NCBI RefSeq assembly: GCF_003054285.1
Contig: NZ_QBKS01000001.1
Location: forward strand, 806,001 to 870,000
Length of the DNA: 64,000 nt
Direction: 5' to 3'
From: Litoreibacter ponti
GTDB taxonomy: Bacteria > Pseudomonadota > Alphaproteobacteria > Rhodobacterales > Rhodobacteraceae
The notes below the pieces were generated by a model that was not told the DNA's origin, ran no database searches, and worked only from the letters and a program-made list of their open reading frames with translations. Below, one piece after another: positions 1-8,031 of the stretch (positions within the stretch are counted from its first letter, which is position 1; every line of letters starts with the position of its first letter). The position numbers were made by a program, and so were the translations under genes.

Positions 1-1
1 G

Positions 2-397
2 CTGGGGCTGGAAGTGCGCGCCGTGACCCAGAACCCCGGCATGGCGGCGAGCATGGGCATCAACCCGGACCGCATCAATATGCTGACCTTCGGGCTTGGC
101 TCCGGCATCGCGGGGATCGCGGGCGTGGCCATCGGGCTCTACGCCAAGGTGACGTCCGAGATGGGCGCGGACTACATCGTGCAAAGCTTCATGACCGTGG
201 TCGTGGGCGGCGTCGGCAATGTCTGGGGCACGCTGGCGGGCGCGTCGATGATCGGCTTCCTGCAAAAGGGCATTGAGTGGCTGAACCCGTCCAACACGCT
301 AGCCGCGCAGACCTACATGATCCTGTTCATCATCCTCTTCATCCAATTCCGGCCCAAGGGCATCGTCGCCCCCAAAGGCCGCGCGGCGGCGGATTGA
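2..397 (+). CDS. urtB: Urea ABC transporter permease UrtB (C-terminal fragment)
   Basis: This is the last 131 residues of an inner-membrane permease of the branched-chain amino acid/urea type; the 5' part lies outside the window. UrtB and UrtC form the channel of the high-affinity urea importer UrtABCDE. The fragment has the family's hydrophobic helices, a conserved glycine-rich loop (VVVGGVGNVWGTLAGA) and the usual C-terminal FRPKGIVAPKG. urtC follows after 4 bp, then urtD and urtE, which is the standard urt order and the main reason for choosing urea over amino acids as substrate. Confidence 0.88.
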   Translation: MGLEVRAVTQNPGMAASMGINPDRINMLTFGLGSGIAGIAGVAIGLYAKVTSEMGADYIVQSFMTVVVGGVGNVWGTLAGASMIGFLQKGIEWLNPSNTLAAQTYMILFIILFIQFRPKGIVAPKGRAAAD

Positions 398-401
398 TCC
401 C

Positions 402-1580
402 ATGAGCACACCACCCCGACAAAGCTTTATCGCACAAAACCCATCCGTGCTGTATTTCCTCGCAGCGCTCGGCCTGTTCACTCTTGGTGTCACTTTGTTG
501 TCCGAGGCGACCGGGGTTGGCGTGATCTCGACCTCCTTCGTCAAGACGCTGGGCAAGACCCTGTGCCTGTGCCTGATCGCCATCGCGATGGACGTGGTCT
601 GGGGCTATTGCGGCATCCTGAGCCTTGGGCATTTCGCCTTCTTCGGCATCGGCGGCTACGCCATCGGCATGTGGCTGATGTATGCGCGGACACAAGCCAT
701 CGTGGTGCCGTCCCTGATGGAGCGCGCGATCCCGCCGACGCCCGACGAGATCAGCGACGCGATCGGCAACCAGATCTTCGGCGTGGTCGGATCATCGGAA
801 TTCCCGCTGATCTGGGCTTTCGCGGACAGCCTGTTTTTGCAATTGGCAATGGTCGTGCTGGTGCCAGGCTTGCTGGCGCTGGTCTTTGGGTGGCTGGCCT
901 TCCGGTCGCGGGTGACGGGGGTGTACCTGTCGATCCTGACGCAAGCTATGACGCTGGCCCTGTCGCTCTACCTGTTCCAGAACGACAGCGGGTTGCGCGG
1001 CAATAACGGCCTGTCGGGCCTGCAGAACATCCCGGGGTTCGAGGACACGTCACAGGCGGTGATCTCGATCGTGTTCTTCTACGCCTCGGCCTTGGCGCTG
1101 GCGATGGGCTATCTCTTCTTCGCATGGGTGATTTCCGGCAAGATGGGCAGCGTCGTGAAAGGCATCCGCGACAACGAGGCGCGCGTGAGGTTCCTTGGCT
1201 ATCACGTTGAAAGTTATAAGCTCTTCATCTTCACGATCACCGCCGTCGTATCCGGCATCGCAGGCGCGCTTTATTACCCGCAGGCGGGCATCATCAACCC
1301 GGGCGAGATCGCGCCGATTGCGTCGATCTATCTGGCCGTCTGGGTCGCCATTGGCGGGCGCGGCAGGCTCTATGGCGCGGTGATCGGTGCGGCATTCGTG
1401 TCGCTTCTGTCGAGCTGGTTCACCGGCGGCGGCGCGCCCGATATCCCGCTCGGTTTCTACACGATCCAATGGACCGACTGGTGGCTGGTACTGCTGGGCT
1501 TCTCCTTCGTGGCCGTCACCCTGTTCTTCCCCAAAGGCATTGGCGGGCTGTTTGACTATCTGGTGAGGAAGCCGTCATGA
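402..1580 (+). CDS. urtC: Urea ABC transporter permease UrtC
   Basis: 392-residue inner-membrane permease of the LivM/UrtC family, the second channel subunit of the urea importer. About ten hydrophobic segments are visible. The GHFAFFGIGGYAIGMW stretch after the first helices and the AVWVAIGGRGRLYGAVIGA loop near residue 310 are typical of the family. The stop overlaps the urtD start by 4 bp (ATGA), indicating translational coupling. Length is normal for UrtC. LivM-type amino acid permeases are the alternative, but gene order supports urea. Confidence 0.9.
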   Translation: MSTPPRQSFIAQNPSVLYFLAALGLFTLGVTLLSEATGVGVISTSFVKTLGKTLCLCLIAIAMDVVWGYCGILSLGHFAFFGIGGYAIGMWLMYARTQAIVVPSLMERAIPPTPDEISDAIGNQIFGVVGSSEFPLIWAFADSLFLQLAMVVLVPGLLALVFGWLAFRSRVTGVYLSILTQAMTLALSLYLFQNDSGLRGNNGLSGLQNIPGFEDTSQAVISIVFFYASALALAMGYLFFAWVISGKMGSVVKGIRDNEARVRFLGYHVESYKLFIFTITAVVSGIAGALYYPQAGIINPGEIAPIASIYLAVWVAIGGRGRLYGAVIGAAFVSLLSSWFTGGGAPDIPLGFYTIQWTDWWLVLLGFSFVAVTLFFPKGIGGLFDYLVRKPS

Positions 1581-2326
1581 GCATGCTGCTGGAAGTATCT
1601 GGCGTGTCGGTTTCGTTCGACGGCTTCAAGGCGATCAACAACCTGTCGATCAACTTCGCCGAGGCCGAGCTGCGCGCGATCATCGGGCCCAATGGCGCAG
1701 GCAAGACGACCTTCATGGACATCGTGACGGGCAAGACCAAGCCCGACGAGGGCCGCGTGATCTGGGGCGAGAAGAACATCTCGCTGCTGGGTATGTCGGA
1801 AAGCCAGATCGCGATGGAGGGCATCGGGCGCAAGTTCCAGAAACCCACCGTGTTCGAGGATCAGACGGTGCGGCAAAATCTGGCGATGGCGCTTAAGACC
1901 CCGCGCGGTCCGTTTGCGGTGCTGATGCACAAGAAAACCGCGACCAATGCCGCCCGGATCGAGGCGATTGCCGACGAGATCGGACTGCTCGATCAGCTGA
2001 TGCGGCGCGCGGGGGAGCTGTCTCATGGGCAAAAGCAATGGCTCGAGATCGGGATGCTGCTGGCGCAGGACCCGCGTCTGCTGCTGGTCGACGAGCCCGC
2101 CGCGGGCATGACCGTGGAAGAGCGCGAGAAGACCACCGACATCCTGCGCCGCGCCGCCGAGACGCGCGCGGTCGTGGTTGTCGAGCATGACATGGCTTTC
2201 GTGCGCAGGCTCGAGTGCAAAGTGACCGTTCTGCACGAAGGATCGGTGCTGGCCGAGGGCAGTCTGGACCATGTGACCAGCGACCAGACGGTGATCGACG
2301 TCTATCTGGGGCGCGGCCATGCTTGA
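1577..2326 (+). CDS. urtD: Urea ABC transporter ATPase UrtD
   Basis: 249-residue cytoplasmic ATPase of the LivG/UrtD type that powers urea import with UrtE. Walker A is GPNGAGKT (residues 37-44), the signature region is LSHGQKQWLEIG, which is the UrtD variant of LSGGQ, and Walker B is LLLVDEPAAGM. The LSHGQKQWLE wording is characteristic of UrtD and separates it from LivG. It overlaps urtC by 4 bp and urtE by 8 bp, so the operon is tightly coupled. Confidence 0.93.
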   Translation: MSMLLEVSGVSVSFDGFKAINNLSINFAEAELRAIIGPNGAGKTTFMDIVTGKTKPDEGRVIWGEKNISLLGMSESQIAMEGIGRKFQKPTVFEDQTVRQNLAMALKTPRGPFAVLMHKKTATNAARIEAIADEIGLLDQLMRRAGELSHGQKQWLEIGMLLAQDPRLLLVDEPAAGMTVEEREKTTDILRRAAETRAVVVVEHDMAFVRRLECKVTVLHEGSVLAEGSLDHVTSDQTVIDVYLGRGHA

Positions 2327-3014
2327 TGTGCAAAACCTGAACCTGCATTACGGGCAGAGCCAGATTCTGTGGGACGTGTCGCTGGACGCGCCTTTGGGCA
2401 AGATCACCGCGTTGATGGGCAATAATGGTGTCGGCAAGACATCGCTTTTGAAGGCGGTTGCCGGGCGGCATCCGGCATCCGGCGGGGACGTCTCGGTGGA
2501 CGGCGCCCCTGCCCGGTTCTCGAACGCGTTCAACGCCGCGCGGGCGGGCGTGGCCTATGTGCCCCAAGGCCGCGAAGTCTTCCCGATGATGAGCGTAATG
2601 GAGAACCTCGAGACTGGCTTCGCCTGCCTGCCGAAGGACGCCCACACGATCCCGGATTACATCTTCGACCTGTTCCCGGTGCTACTGGACATGAAATCGC
2701 GCCGCGGCGGTGACTTGTCGGGCGGGCAGCAACAGCAGTTGGCGATTGCCCGTGCACTAATTACGCGACCCAAGGTGCTGCTTCTGGACGAGCCGACGGA
2801 GGGCATTCAACCCAATGTCATCCAGCAGATCGGCGAGGCGCTGAAGCTGCTGCGCGGCCAGGGCGAGATGGCGATCCTGCTGGTCGAACAGAACGCAGAT
2901 TTCGCCTATGGCATCGCGGATCGCTTCGTGCTGATGGAAGGCGGGCGGATCAAGCGGGCGACTGAGAAGGACGGCTATGCCCGCGATAATCTGATCGCGG
3001 ACCTAGCGCTCTGA
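2319..3014 (+). CDS. urtE: Urea ABC transporter ATPase UrtE
   Basis: 231-residue ATPase of the LivF/UrtE type, the second nucleotide-binding subunit of the urea importer. Walker A is GNNGVGKT (residues 34-41), followed by the Q-loop region AYVPQGREVFPMMSV, signature LSGGQQQQLAIARAL and Walker B VLLLDEPTEGIQP; the last is a UrtE/LivF hallmark. It is the last gene of the operon. Its final 12 bp overlap the 3' end of the convergent frcK gene, so no terminator separates the two units. Confidence 0.93.
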   Translation: MLDVQNLNLHYGQSQILWDVSLDAPLGKITALMGNNGVGKTSLLKAVAGRHPASGGDVSVDGAPARFSNAFNAARAGVAYVPQGREVFPMMSVMENLETGFACLPKDAHTIPDYIFDLFPVLLDMKSRRGGDLSGGQQQQLAIARALITRPKVLLLDEPTEGIQPNVIQQIGEALKLLRGQGEMAILLVEQNADFAYGIADRFVLMEGGRIKRATEKDGYARDNLIADLAL

Positions 3015-3611
3015 GCTGATCGTGATGTCGGCGGGCAGGCTTTCGCGCAGTACGGTCCGGGCGTTGGGCAAATCGTTGGTTTCCGTCTTCGTCACCGCGT
3101 CGCCCTCGGCATAGCCAAAATCGCGCCAACGCTGCAAAAGCCGGTCGCGCAGGACGTCCTCGGGCGCGGTAAGCAGGATCGAGATATCCCACATCGCCGC
3201 CAATTTGCGCCAGCCCGGGCGGTCAAGCAGAAGGTAATTGCCTTCGACGATCACCGTGTCCACCTCTGGCCCGACGATCCCCGCCCCGGCGATGGCCGCG
3301 TCGCGGGCGCGATCGAAGAGCGGGAAGATGACTTCTTCCTCGTCGGCCAATCGCCGCACCAGATGGGTGAGCCCCGCGATATCGAACGTCTCGGGCGCGC
3401 CCTTGCGCGTGCTCAGACCCCGCTCGGCCAGCAGGCTGTTGTCGAGGTGAAAGCCGTCCATCGGTACGACCTGCGAGGCGGGCACCACCTGCGGCAATTG
3501 CTCGGACAGGGTGGATTTGCCGCTGGCGGGCGGGCCAACCAAAGCGACCAGTCGCCTGCGCGCCTTGAAGGGCGCGGCGGCAATCCGGGCCGTGACGGAC
3601 GCCAGGTCCAT
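3003..3611 (-). CDS. frcK: FrcK-like sugar/nucleoside kinase of the fructose uptake operon
   Basis: 202-residue P-loop kinase of the uridine kinase/pantothenate kinase fold. The P-loop is GPPASGKST (residues 26-34), and a PMDGFHLDN motif follows near residue 52, as in this kinase superfamily. It is the last gene of frcB-frcC-frcA-frcK, matching the frcBCAK operon of Sinorhizobium meliloti, where frcK is assigned as a kinase of uncertain substrate. Its start directly abuts the frcA stop. Fructose as phosphoryl acceptor is an inference from context. Confidence 0.75.
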   Translation of the reverse strand: MDLASVTARIAAAPFKARRRLVALVGPPASGKSTLSEQLPQVVPASQVVPMDGFHLDNSLLAERGLSTRKGAPETFDIAGLTHLVRRLADEEEVIFPLFDRARDAAIAGAGIVGPEVDTVIVEGNYLLLDRPGWRKLAAMWDISILLTAPEDVLRDRLLQRWRDFGYAEGDAVTKTETNDLPNARTVLRESLPADITISSER

Positions 3612-4381
3612 CAGGCGGCCTTCGGTTCGGGCTCCTTGGCGCCGGTCATGTAGGCCACCGCGTCGGACATGGAATGTTCCTTGGGGTCAATGACACACAG
3701 CCGCCGCCCCAGACGGTGCACATGGATGCGGTCGGCCACCTCGAACACATGGGGCATGTTGTGGCTGATCAGGATGATCGGGATGCCGCGCGAGCGCACA
3801 TCAAGGATCAGCTCCAGTACCTTGCGGCTTTCCTTGACGCCAAGCGCCGCGGTGGGCTCGTCGAGGATCACAACCTTGGACCCAAAGGCCGCCGCGCGGG
3901 CCACGGCGACGCCCTGGCGCTGCCCGCCCGAGAGCGACTCGACCGCTTGGTTGATGTTCTGGATCGTGGCCAGCCCCAGCTCGTTGAGCTTGTCGCGGGC
4001 GAATTTCTCCATCGCGGATTTGTCGAGACGGCGGAAGACCTTACCCAGAACCCCGGGTTTGCGCAGCTCGCGCCCCATGAACATGTTATCGGCGATCGAC
4101 AAAGCGGGCGACATGGCGAGCTGCTGGTAGACCGTCTCGATCCCCTCGGCGCGGGCGTCGATGGGGGAGCGGAACTTGACCTCGCGCCCCTCCAGCCAGA
4201 CCTGACCCTCGTCCGGCACAACCGCGCCGGAGACCGCCTTGATCATCGACGATTTCCCGGCGCCGTTGTCGCCGATGACGGCGAGGATCTCGCCCGGCAT
4301 CAGATCGAAATCGGCATGGTCCAGCGCCGTGACTTTACCGTAGCGCTTGACCAGCCCGCGTGCTTTCAGAATCGGCTCCAT
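3611..4381 (-). CDS. frcA: Fructose ABC transporter ATPase FrcA
   Basis: 256-residue single-domain sugar ABC ATPase. Walker A GDNGAGKS is at residues 37-44, signature LSGGQ at 150-154, Walker B VILDEP at 171-176, and a switch histidine lies in ILISHNMPHV. Most CUT2 sugar importers use a double-length ATPase; the single domain is the feature of the FrcA/XylG-short group. The ATG overlaps the frcC stop (TAATG), so I chose this start and not the longer upstream open frame, which only runs antiparallel through frcC. C-terminal tail is Glu/Pro/Ala rich. Confidence 0.88.
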   Translation of the reverse strand: MEPILKARGLVKRYGKVTALDHADFDLMPGEILAVIGDNGAGKSSMIKAVSGAVVPDEGQVWLEGREVKFRSPIDARAEGIETVYQQLAMSPALSIADNMFMGRELRKPGVLGKVFRRLDKSAMEKFARDKLNELGLATIQNINQAVESLSGGQRQGVAVARAAAFGSKVVILDEPTAALGVKESRKVLELILDVRSRGIPIILISHNMPHVFEVADRIHVHRLGRRLCVIDPKEHSMSDAVAYMTGAKEPEPKAA

Positions 4382-5448
4382 TATGCGCTCACTTTCCGGA
4401 TCCACTGATCCACTGCGACGGCTGCGATGATCAGCCAGCCGATTAGCATGAAGGTCCATTGCGGGTCGGCGCCCGCCATCCGCAGGCCAAGCTCGAATAC
4501 ACCAACGATCAGCGCGCCGAACAAGGCGCCCGCAATCGAGCCGCGCCCGCCAAAGAGCGAAATGCCCCCGATCACGACGGCAGTGATGGCCTGAATGTTC
4601 CCGATGACCCCGGTTGTGGCGGACGGCGAGATTGAGCCGAACCGCCCGATCATCACCCAGGCCGCGAGGCCGCAGATGAAGCCGGTGACCATATAGACGG
4701 ACATGTAGGTCTTGTGCACATTGACGCCCGACAGCTCCGCCGCTTCGGGGTCGTCGCCCACCGCATAGACATGCCGCCCCCATGCGGTGGAGCGCAACGC
4801 GTAGGCCAGCACGATGAAGAGCACGATCATCAAGACCACGCCCAGCGTGAAGGTCGCGCCGCCGAATTGCAGCTTGTAGCCTAGGAATTGCAGGAAGGCG
4901 GCCTCCGCCTCGATATCTTGGCTGCGGATCGTCTCGTTGGCGGAATAGAGGTAATTCGCGGCCAGCACGATTTGCCACATGCCGAGCGTGACGATGAAGG
5001 GCGGCAGCTTCATGCGGCTGACGAGCCAGCCGCTGATCGCGCCGATGGTGGTGCCAACCGCCAGACCGATGGCCACGGAGATGGCGGGCGGGATGCCGTA
5101 GCTGAAGGTGGCCTTGCCCATGACGACCGTACACAGCACCGCGATGGCCCCGACGCTGAGGTCAATGCCCGCGGTCAGAATGATCAGGGTCTGCGCCGCG
5201 GCCAGCACGCCCACGATCTGCACCTGCTGCAAGATCAGCGTCAGCGCAAAGGGCGAGAAAAAGCGCGAGCCCAGCAGGAGGCCAAAAAGCGCGATGGAGA
5301 AGACCAACACGATCAGCGGCACCAGGGACGGGGTCTGATGCAGCCGGTTCTGAATCTGGCCCACGAGGCCTTTGCGGTTGTCCTCGAACTGGGCGACCTG
5401 CGCGTTGGCGGTCGTGGCGGCGGACTCGTAATTGTCAGAGCTGGACAT
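4381..5448 (-). CDS. frcC: Fructose ABC transporter permease FrcC
   Basis: 355-residue inner-membrane permease of the CUT2 (ribose/xylose/fructose) family with about ten hydrophobic segments. The ILTAGIDLSVGAIAVLC segment near residue 110 and the VVIGGISLFGGRGSIAGALFGA segment near residue 290 are family hallmarks. A soluble N-terminal tail of about 45 residues precedes the first helix. It lies 100 bp downstream of frcB, with a hairpin in the gap, and overlaps frcA. Confidence 0.88.
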   Translation of the reverse strand: MSSSDNYESAATTANAQVAQFEDNRKGLVGQIQNRLHQTPSLVPLIVLVFSIALFGLLLGSRFFSPFALTLILQQVQIVGVLAAAQTLIILTAGIDLSVGAIAVLCTVVMGKATFSYGIPPAISVAIGLAVGTTIGAISGWLVSRMKLPPFIVTLGMWQIVLAANYLYSANETIRSQDIEAEAAFLQFLGYKLQFGGATFTLGVVLMIVLFIVLAYALRSTAWGRHVYAVGDDPEAAELSGVNVHKTYMSVYMVTGFICGLAAWVMIGRFGSISPSATTGVIGNIQAITAVVIGGISLFGGRGSIAGALFGALIVGVFELGLRMAGADPQWTFMLIGWLIIAAVAVDQWIRKVSA

Positions 5449-5483
5449 GGGGACGGCCTATTTCAAAGGGCGGGTGCGCCCGA

Positions 5484-5504
5484 GGGCAGGCGCGAAGCCT
5501 GCCC
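5484..5504 (-). repeat. Intercistronic hairpin between frcB and frcC
   Basis: A perfect 8-bp stem (GGGCAGGC/GCCTGCCC) with a 5-nt loop lies in the 100-bp gap between frcB and frcC. A smaller stem, GGGCG/CGCCC, is adjacent at 5468-5481. There is no run of T after it in the direction of transcription, so it is unlikely to be a terminator. Such hairpins after binding-protein genes usually stabilise the upstream message and raise the amount of binding protein over the membrane parts; that role here is inferred. Confidence 0.6.
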
Positions 5505-5548
5505 ACGGGTTTGTGATTTAGATCAGGTGGTTGCAGTCCACCCGGGGC

Positions 5549-6568
5549 TTAGCCCCAGCAGCGATCTTTGCCTTCGGCGACCGAGATGCTCTCGACCCCG
5601 TCGGCGGGCTTGTCCGTCACCAGCGAGACGCCGGTGTCAAAGAACGCCTTGCCTTCGGTGGCTTCCGGCTTGGTGCCGTCCTTGGCCCAGGCGGCAATCG
5701 CCTCGATCCCGAGGGACGCCATCAGCAGCGGATACTGCTGCGAGGTCGCCCCGATCACGCCGTCAGCCACGTTCTGCACACCGGGGCAGCCGCCATCGAC
5801 GGAGACGATCAGCACGTCATTCTCGCGGCCGATGGCCTTGAGCGCCTCATAGGCGCCCGCGGCGGCCGGCTCGTTGATCGTGTACACAACGTTGATGCCG
5901 GGATCCTTGGCCAGCAGGTTCTCCATGGCGCGGCGGCCGCCTTCCTCGTTGCCGGAGGTCACGTCATTGCCGACGATGCGCGGATCATCCTCGTCGCCCC
6001 ACTTGTTGGGGTCCTTCACATCGATGCCGAAGCCCGTCAGGAAGCCCTGATCGCGCAGCACGCCCACGGTGGGCTGGCTGATGGCCAGATCAAGCATGCC
6101 GATCTTGGCGTCAGCTGCAGCATCCCCCAGCGTCGCGGCGGCCCATTTGCCGATCAGCTCACCGGCCAGGAAGTTGTCGGTGGCAAAGGTCATGTCGGCG
6201 GCGTCAATCGGCTCCAGCGGCGTGTCGAGCGCGATGACCAGAAGCCCCGCATCGCGCGCTTGCTGCACGACCGGCGAGATGGATGAAGTATCCGACGCGG
6301 TCAGCAGGATGCCCTTGGCGCCGTTGGCGATGCAGGTCTCGATGGCCTGCACCTGGGTCTCGTGGTCGCCATCGACCTTGCCCGCGTAGCTGCTGAGCGA
6401 GATGCCCAGCTCTTCGGCCTTCGCGGTCGCGCCTTCGCGCATCTTCACGAAGAACGGGTTGGTGTCGGTCTTGGTGATCAGGCAGGCAGAGACAGCATGG
6501 CCATCCGCCGCAGCCGCCCCCGCAGATGCGATCAGAGCCATTGCGGTTCCAGCGATAAATTTCTTCAT
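5549..6568 (-). CDS. frcB: Fructose ABC transporter substrate-binding protein FrcB
   Basis: 339-residue periplasmic sugar-binding protein of the RbsB/FrcB type (Peripla_BP_4). It begins with a Sec signal peptide (MKKFIAGTAMALIASAGAAAA). I chose this start because GGAGGAAC lies just upstream; the open frame continues about 46 residues further but has no signal there. The DTNPFFVKMREGA stretch near residue 35 and VSVDGGCPGVQNVADG near 240 are typical sugar-binding segments. It is the first gene of the frc operon and faces a divergent ROK regulator. Confidence 0.88.
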   Translation of the reverse strand: MKKFIAGTAMALIASAGAAAADGHAVSACLITKTDTNPFFVKMREGATAKAEELGISLSSYAGKVDGDHETQVQAIETCIANGAKGILLTASDTSSISPVVQQARDAGLLVIALDTPLEPIDAADMTFATDNFLAGELIGKWAAATLGDAAADAKIGMLDLAISQPTVGVLRDQGFLTGFGIDVKDPNKWGDEDDPRIVGNDVTSGNEEGGRRAMENLLAKDPGINVVYTINEPAAAGAYEALKAIGRENDVLIVSVDGGCPGVQNVADGVIGATSQQYPLLMASLGIEAIAAWAKDGTKPEATEGKAFFDTGVSLVTDKPADGVESISVAEGKDRCWG

Positions 6569-6650
6569 TAGTTCCTCCCACGGAATTCGAAAGCCGCCTA
6601 CCGGGTGAGGCGGAATATCGCCAAAATTGAGCGATTCCCGGGCGAAGTCA

Positions 6651-6677
6651 ATTAATAAATAAACTTGATTTAATAAT
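6651..6677. promoter_or_regulatory. AT-rich imperfect dyad between frcB and the ROK regulator
   Basis: A 27-bp stretch that is nearly pure A/T in a GC-rich genome. Its ends form an imperfect inverted repeat: ATTAATAAAT, 7 bp, then ATTTAATAAT, matching at about 8 of 10 positions. It lies 40 bp before the regulator start and about 80 bp before frcB. ROK repressors of the NagC/Mlc kind bind AT-rich dyads, so this is the best candidate for the operator and/or overlapping promoters of the divergent genes. Confidence 0.45.
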
Positions 6678-6717
6678 CGCGCTTGACCATTCTGCGGTCT
6701 ATCCAAAAGAGAGCGCC

Positions 6718-7923
6718 ATGGAGCAATCCGCCAAAATCAGATCGTTGAGCGAAGGCTTCAACCAACGCGGGGTGCGCAATCACAACGAGCGGCTGATCCT
6801 GTCCGTGCTGCAGCGCCATGGCGAGCTGCCGGGCAGCGAAATCGCGCGCGAGACGCATCTGTCGGCGCAGACCGTGTCCGTCATCTTGCGCAAACTCGAG
6901 GCCGACGGCCTGCTGATCAAGGGCGCGCCGGTCAAGGGCAAGGTCGGCAAGCCGTCGATCCCGATGGCCCTGAACCCCGAAGGCGCGCTTGGGCTTGGGG
7001 TCAAGGTCGGGCGGCGCTCCAGCGAGGTCGTGCTGACCGATCTTCTGGGCCGGGTGTTGTTCCAGCGCCAGCTCGGCTACGCAATCGCCCTGCCCCGCAC
7101 CGTATTCGCGTTTATCGAGGCGGCCTACCGGGATGCGCTCGACAGTGTCGGCGCGACGCTGGCCGCGCGGGTCTGTGGCATCGGCGTCGCGGCCCCGTTT
7201 GAGATCTGGAAATGGGGGGCGACCGACCGCAACACGCCCGAGGAATTTCTGTCGTGGAAGGATGTCTCGTTCCGCGAGCGGCTCACCGAGATCACCGACC
7301 TGCCCGTCTTCATGCTCAACGACGCGACCAGCGCCTGCTGGGCGGAACATGTCTACGGGCGGGGCCGTGAATATAGCGACTACGCCTACATGTTCGTGTC
7401 GACCTTCATCGGCGGGGGTATCGTGCTGAACCAGGCGGTCTATGAGGGCCCCAGTGGCAATGCAGGTGCCTTTGGCCCCTTGCGTGTGGGGGACCGCGCC
7501 GGGCGCACGCGGCAATTGCTGGATGTGGCGTCGGTGCATGTGCTGGAGGACCGGCTCAGCGCCGCAGGCCACGACCCGCGCGCGTTGTGGGCGGAGCCGC
7601 AGGACTGGCAGTCCTTCGAGGCCGAGGTCGCGCCCTGGCTGGACGAAACCGGCGCCGCCATCGCGCAGGCTTGCGTGTCCGTGGCGTCGGTCATCGACTT
7701 TGAAGCCGTCATCATCGACGGCGCCTTTCCGGAGGAAATCCGAACCCGGCTCGTCGCCGCCGTGCGCGAGAAGCTGCCGCACGAAGACAGCCGCGGTCTG
7801 ATCCTGCCGGAGATCGAAGAAGGCTCCATCGGGCGTGAGGCGCGCGGCATCGGGGCGGCCAGCGGGCCGATCTTTGCGCAGTATTTCCTCAACACGAACG
7901 CCCGCGCCGCAGCGCCCGCATAG
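6718..7923 (+). CDS. ROK-family transcriptional regulator, probable FrcR
   Basis: 401-residue repressor of the NagC/XylR ROK family. Residues about 20-80 form a winged helix-turn-helix (NERLILSVLQRHGELPGSEIAR, then LSAQTVSVILRKLEADGLL). The remainder is the sugar-kinase-like ROK fold, with GLGVKVGRRSSEVVLTDLLG near residue 87 and SGNAGAFGPL near residue 245. The zinc-binding CxCGxxGC motif of Mlc/NagC is not visible. It is divergent from frcB, so control of the fructose operon in response to a sugar is likely, as proposed for frcR in rhizobia. Confidence 0.82.
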   Translation: MEQSAKIRSLSEGFNQRGVRNHNERLILSVLQRHGELPGSEIARETHLSAQTVSVILRKLEADGLLIKGAPVKGKVGKPSIPMALNPEGALGLGVKVGRRSSEVVLTDLLGRVLFQRQLGYAIALPRTVFAFIEAAYRDALDSVGATLAARVCGIGVAAPFEIWKWGATDRNTPEEFLSWKDVSFRERLTEITDLPVFMLNDATSACWAEHVYGRGREYSDYAYMFVSTFIGGGIVLNQAVYEGPSGNAGAFGPLRVGDRAGRTRQLLDVASVHVLEDRLSAAGHDPRALWAEPQDWQSFEAEVAPWLDETGAAIAQACVSVASVIDFEAVIIDGAFPEEIRTRLVAAVREKLPHEDSRGLILPEIEEGSIGREARGIGAASGPIFAQYFLNTNARAAAPA

Positions 7924-7950
7924 ACAATCACAAAATATTAGCATCTGTAC

Positions 7951-7977
7951 GGAACAAGTTCCGGGGCTTCGCGCGTT
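7951..7977 (+). promoter_or_regulatory. Candidate GGAAC-N18-CGTT promoter upstream of mscS
   Basis: GGAAC at 7951-7955, 18 bp, then CGTT at 7974-7977 match the pattern of promoters read by the alphaproteobacterial general stress sigma factor EcfG. The mscS-like start is 54 bp further on. The -35 part is also inside a perfect palindrome, GGAACAAGTTCC. Whether this organism encodes EcfG cannot be seen here; many Rhodobacteraceae lack it, so the assignment is tentative. Confidence 0.4.
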
Positions 7978-8031
7978 ACTCCCTTTGATGTCGTCAATCG
8001 GCGTGCCCAAGAAGATACAAGTAAGGACCCG

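Noticed and set aside
4382..5134. Fusion of frcA to an upstream frame (507 residues)
   Set aside because: The extra part runs in another frame of frcC and is Arg/His rich; TAATG at 4379-4383 gives the normal ATPase start.
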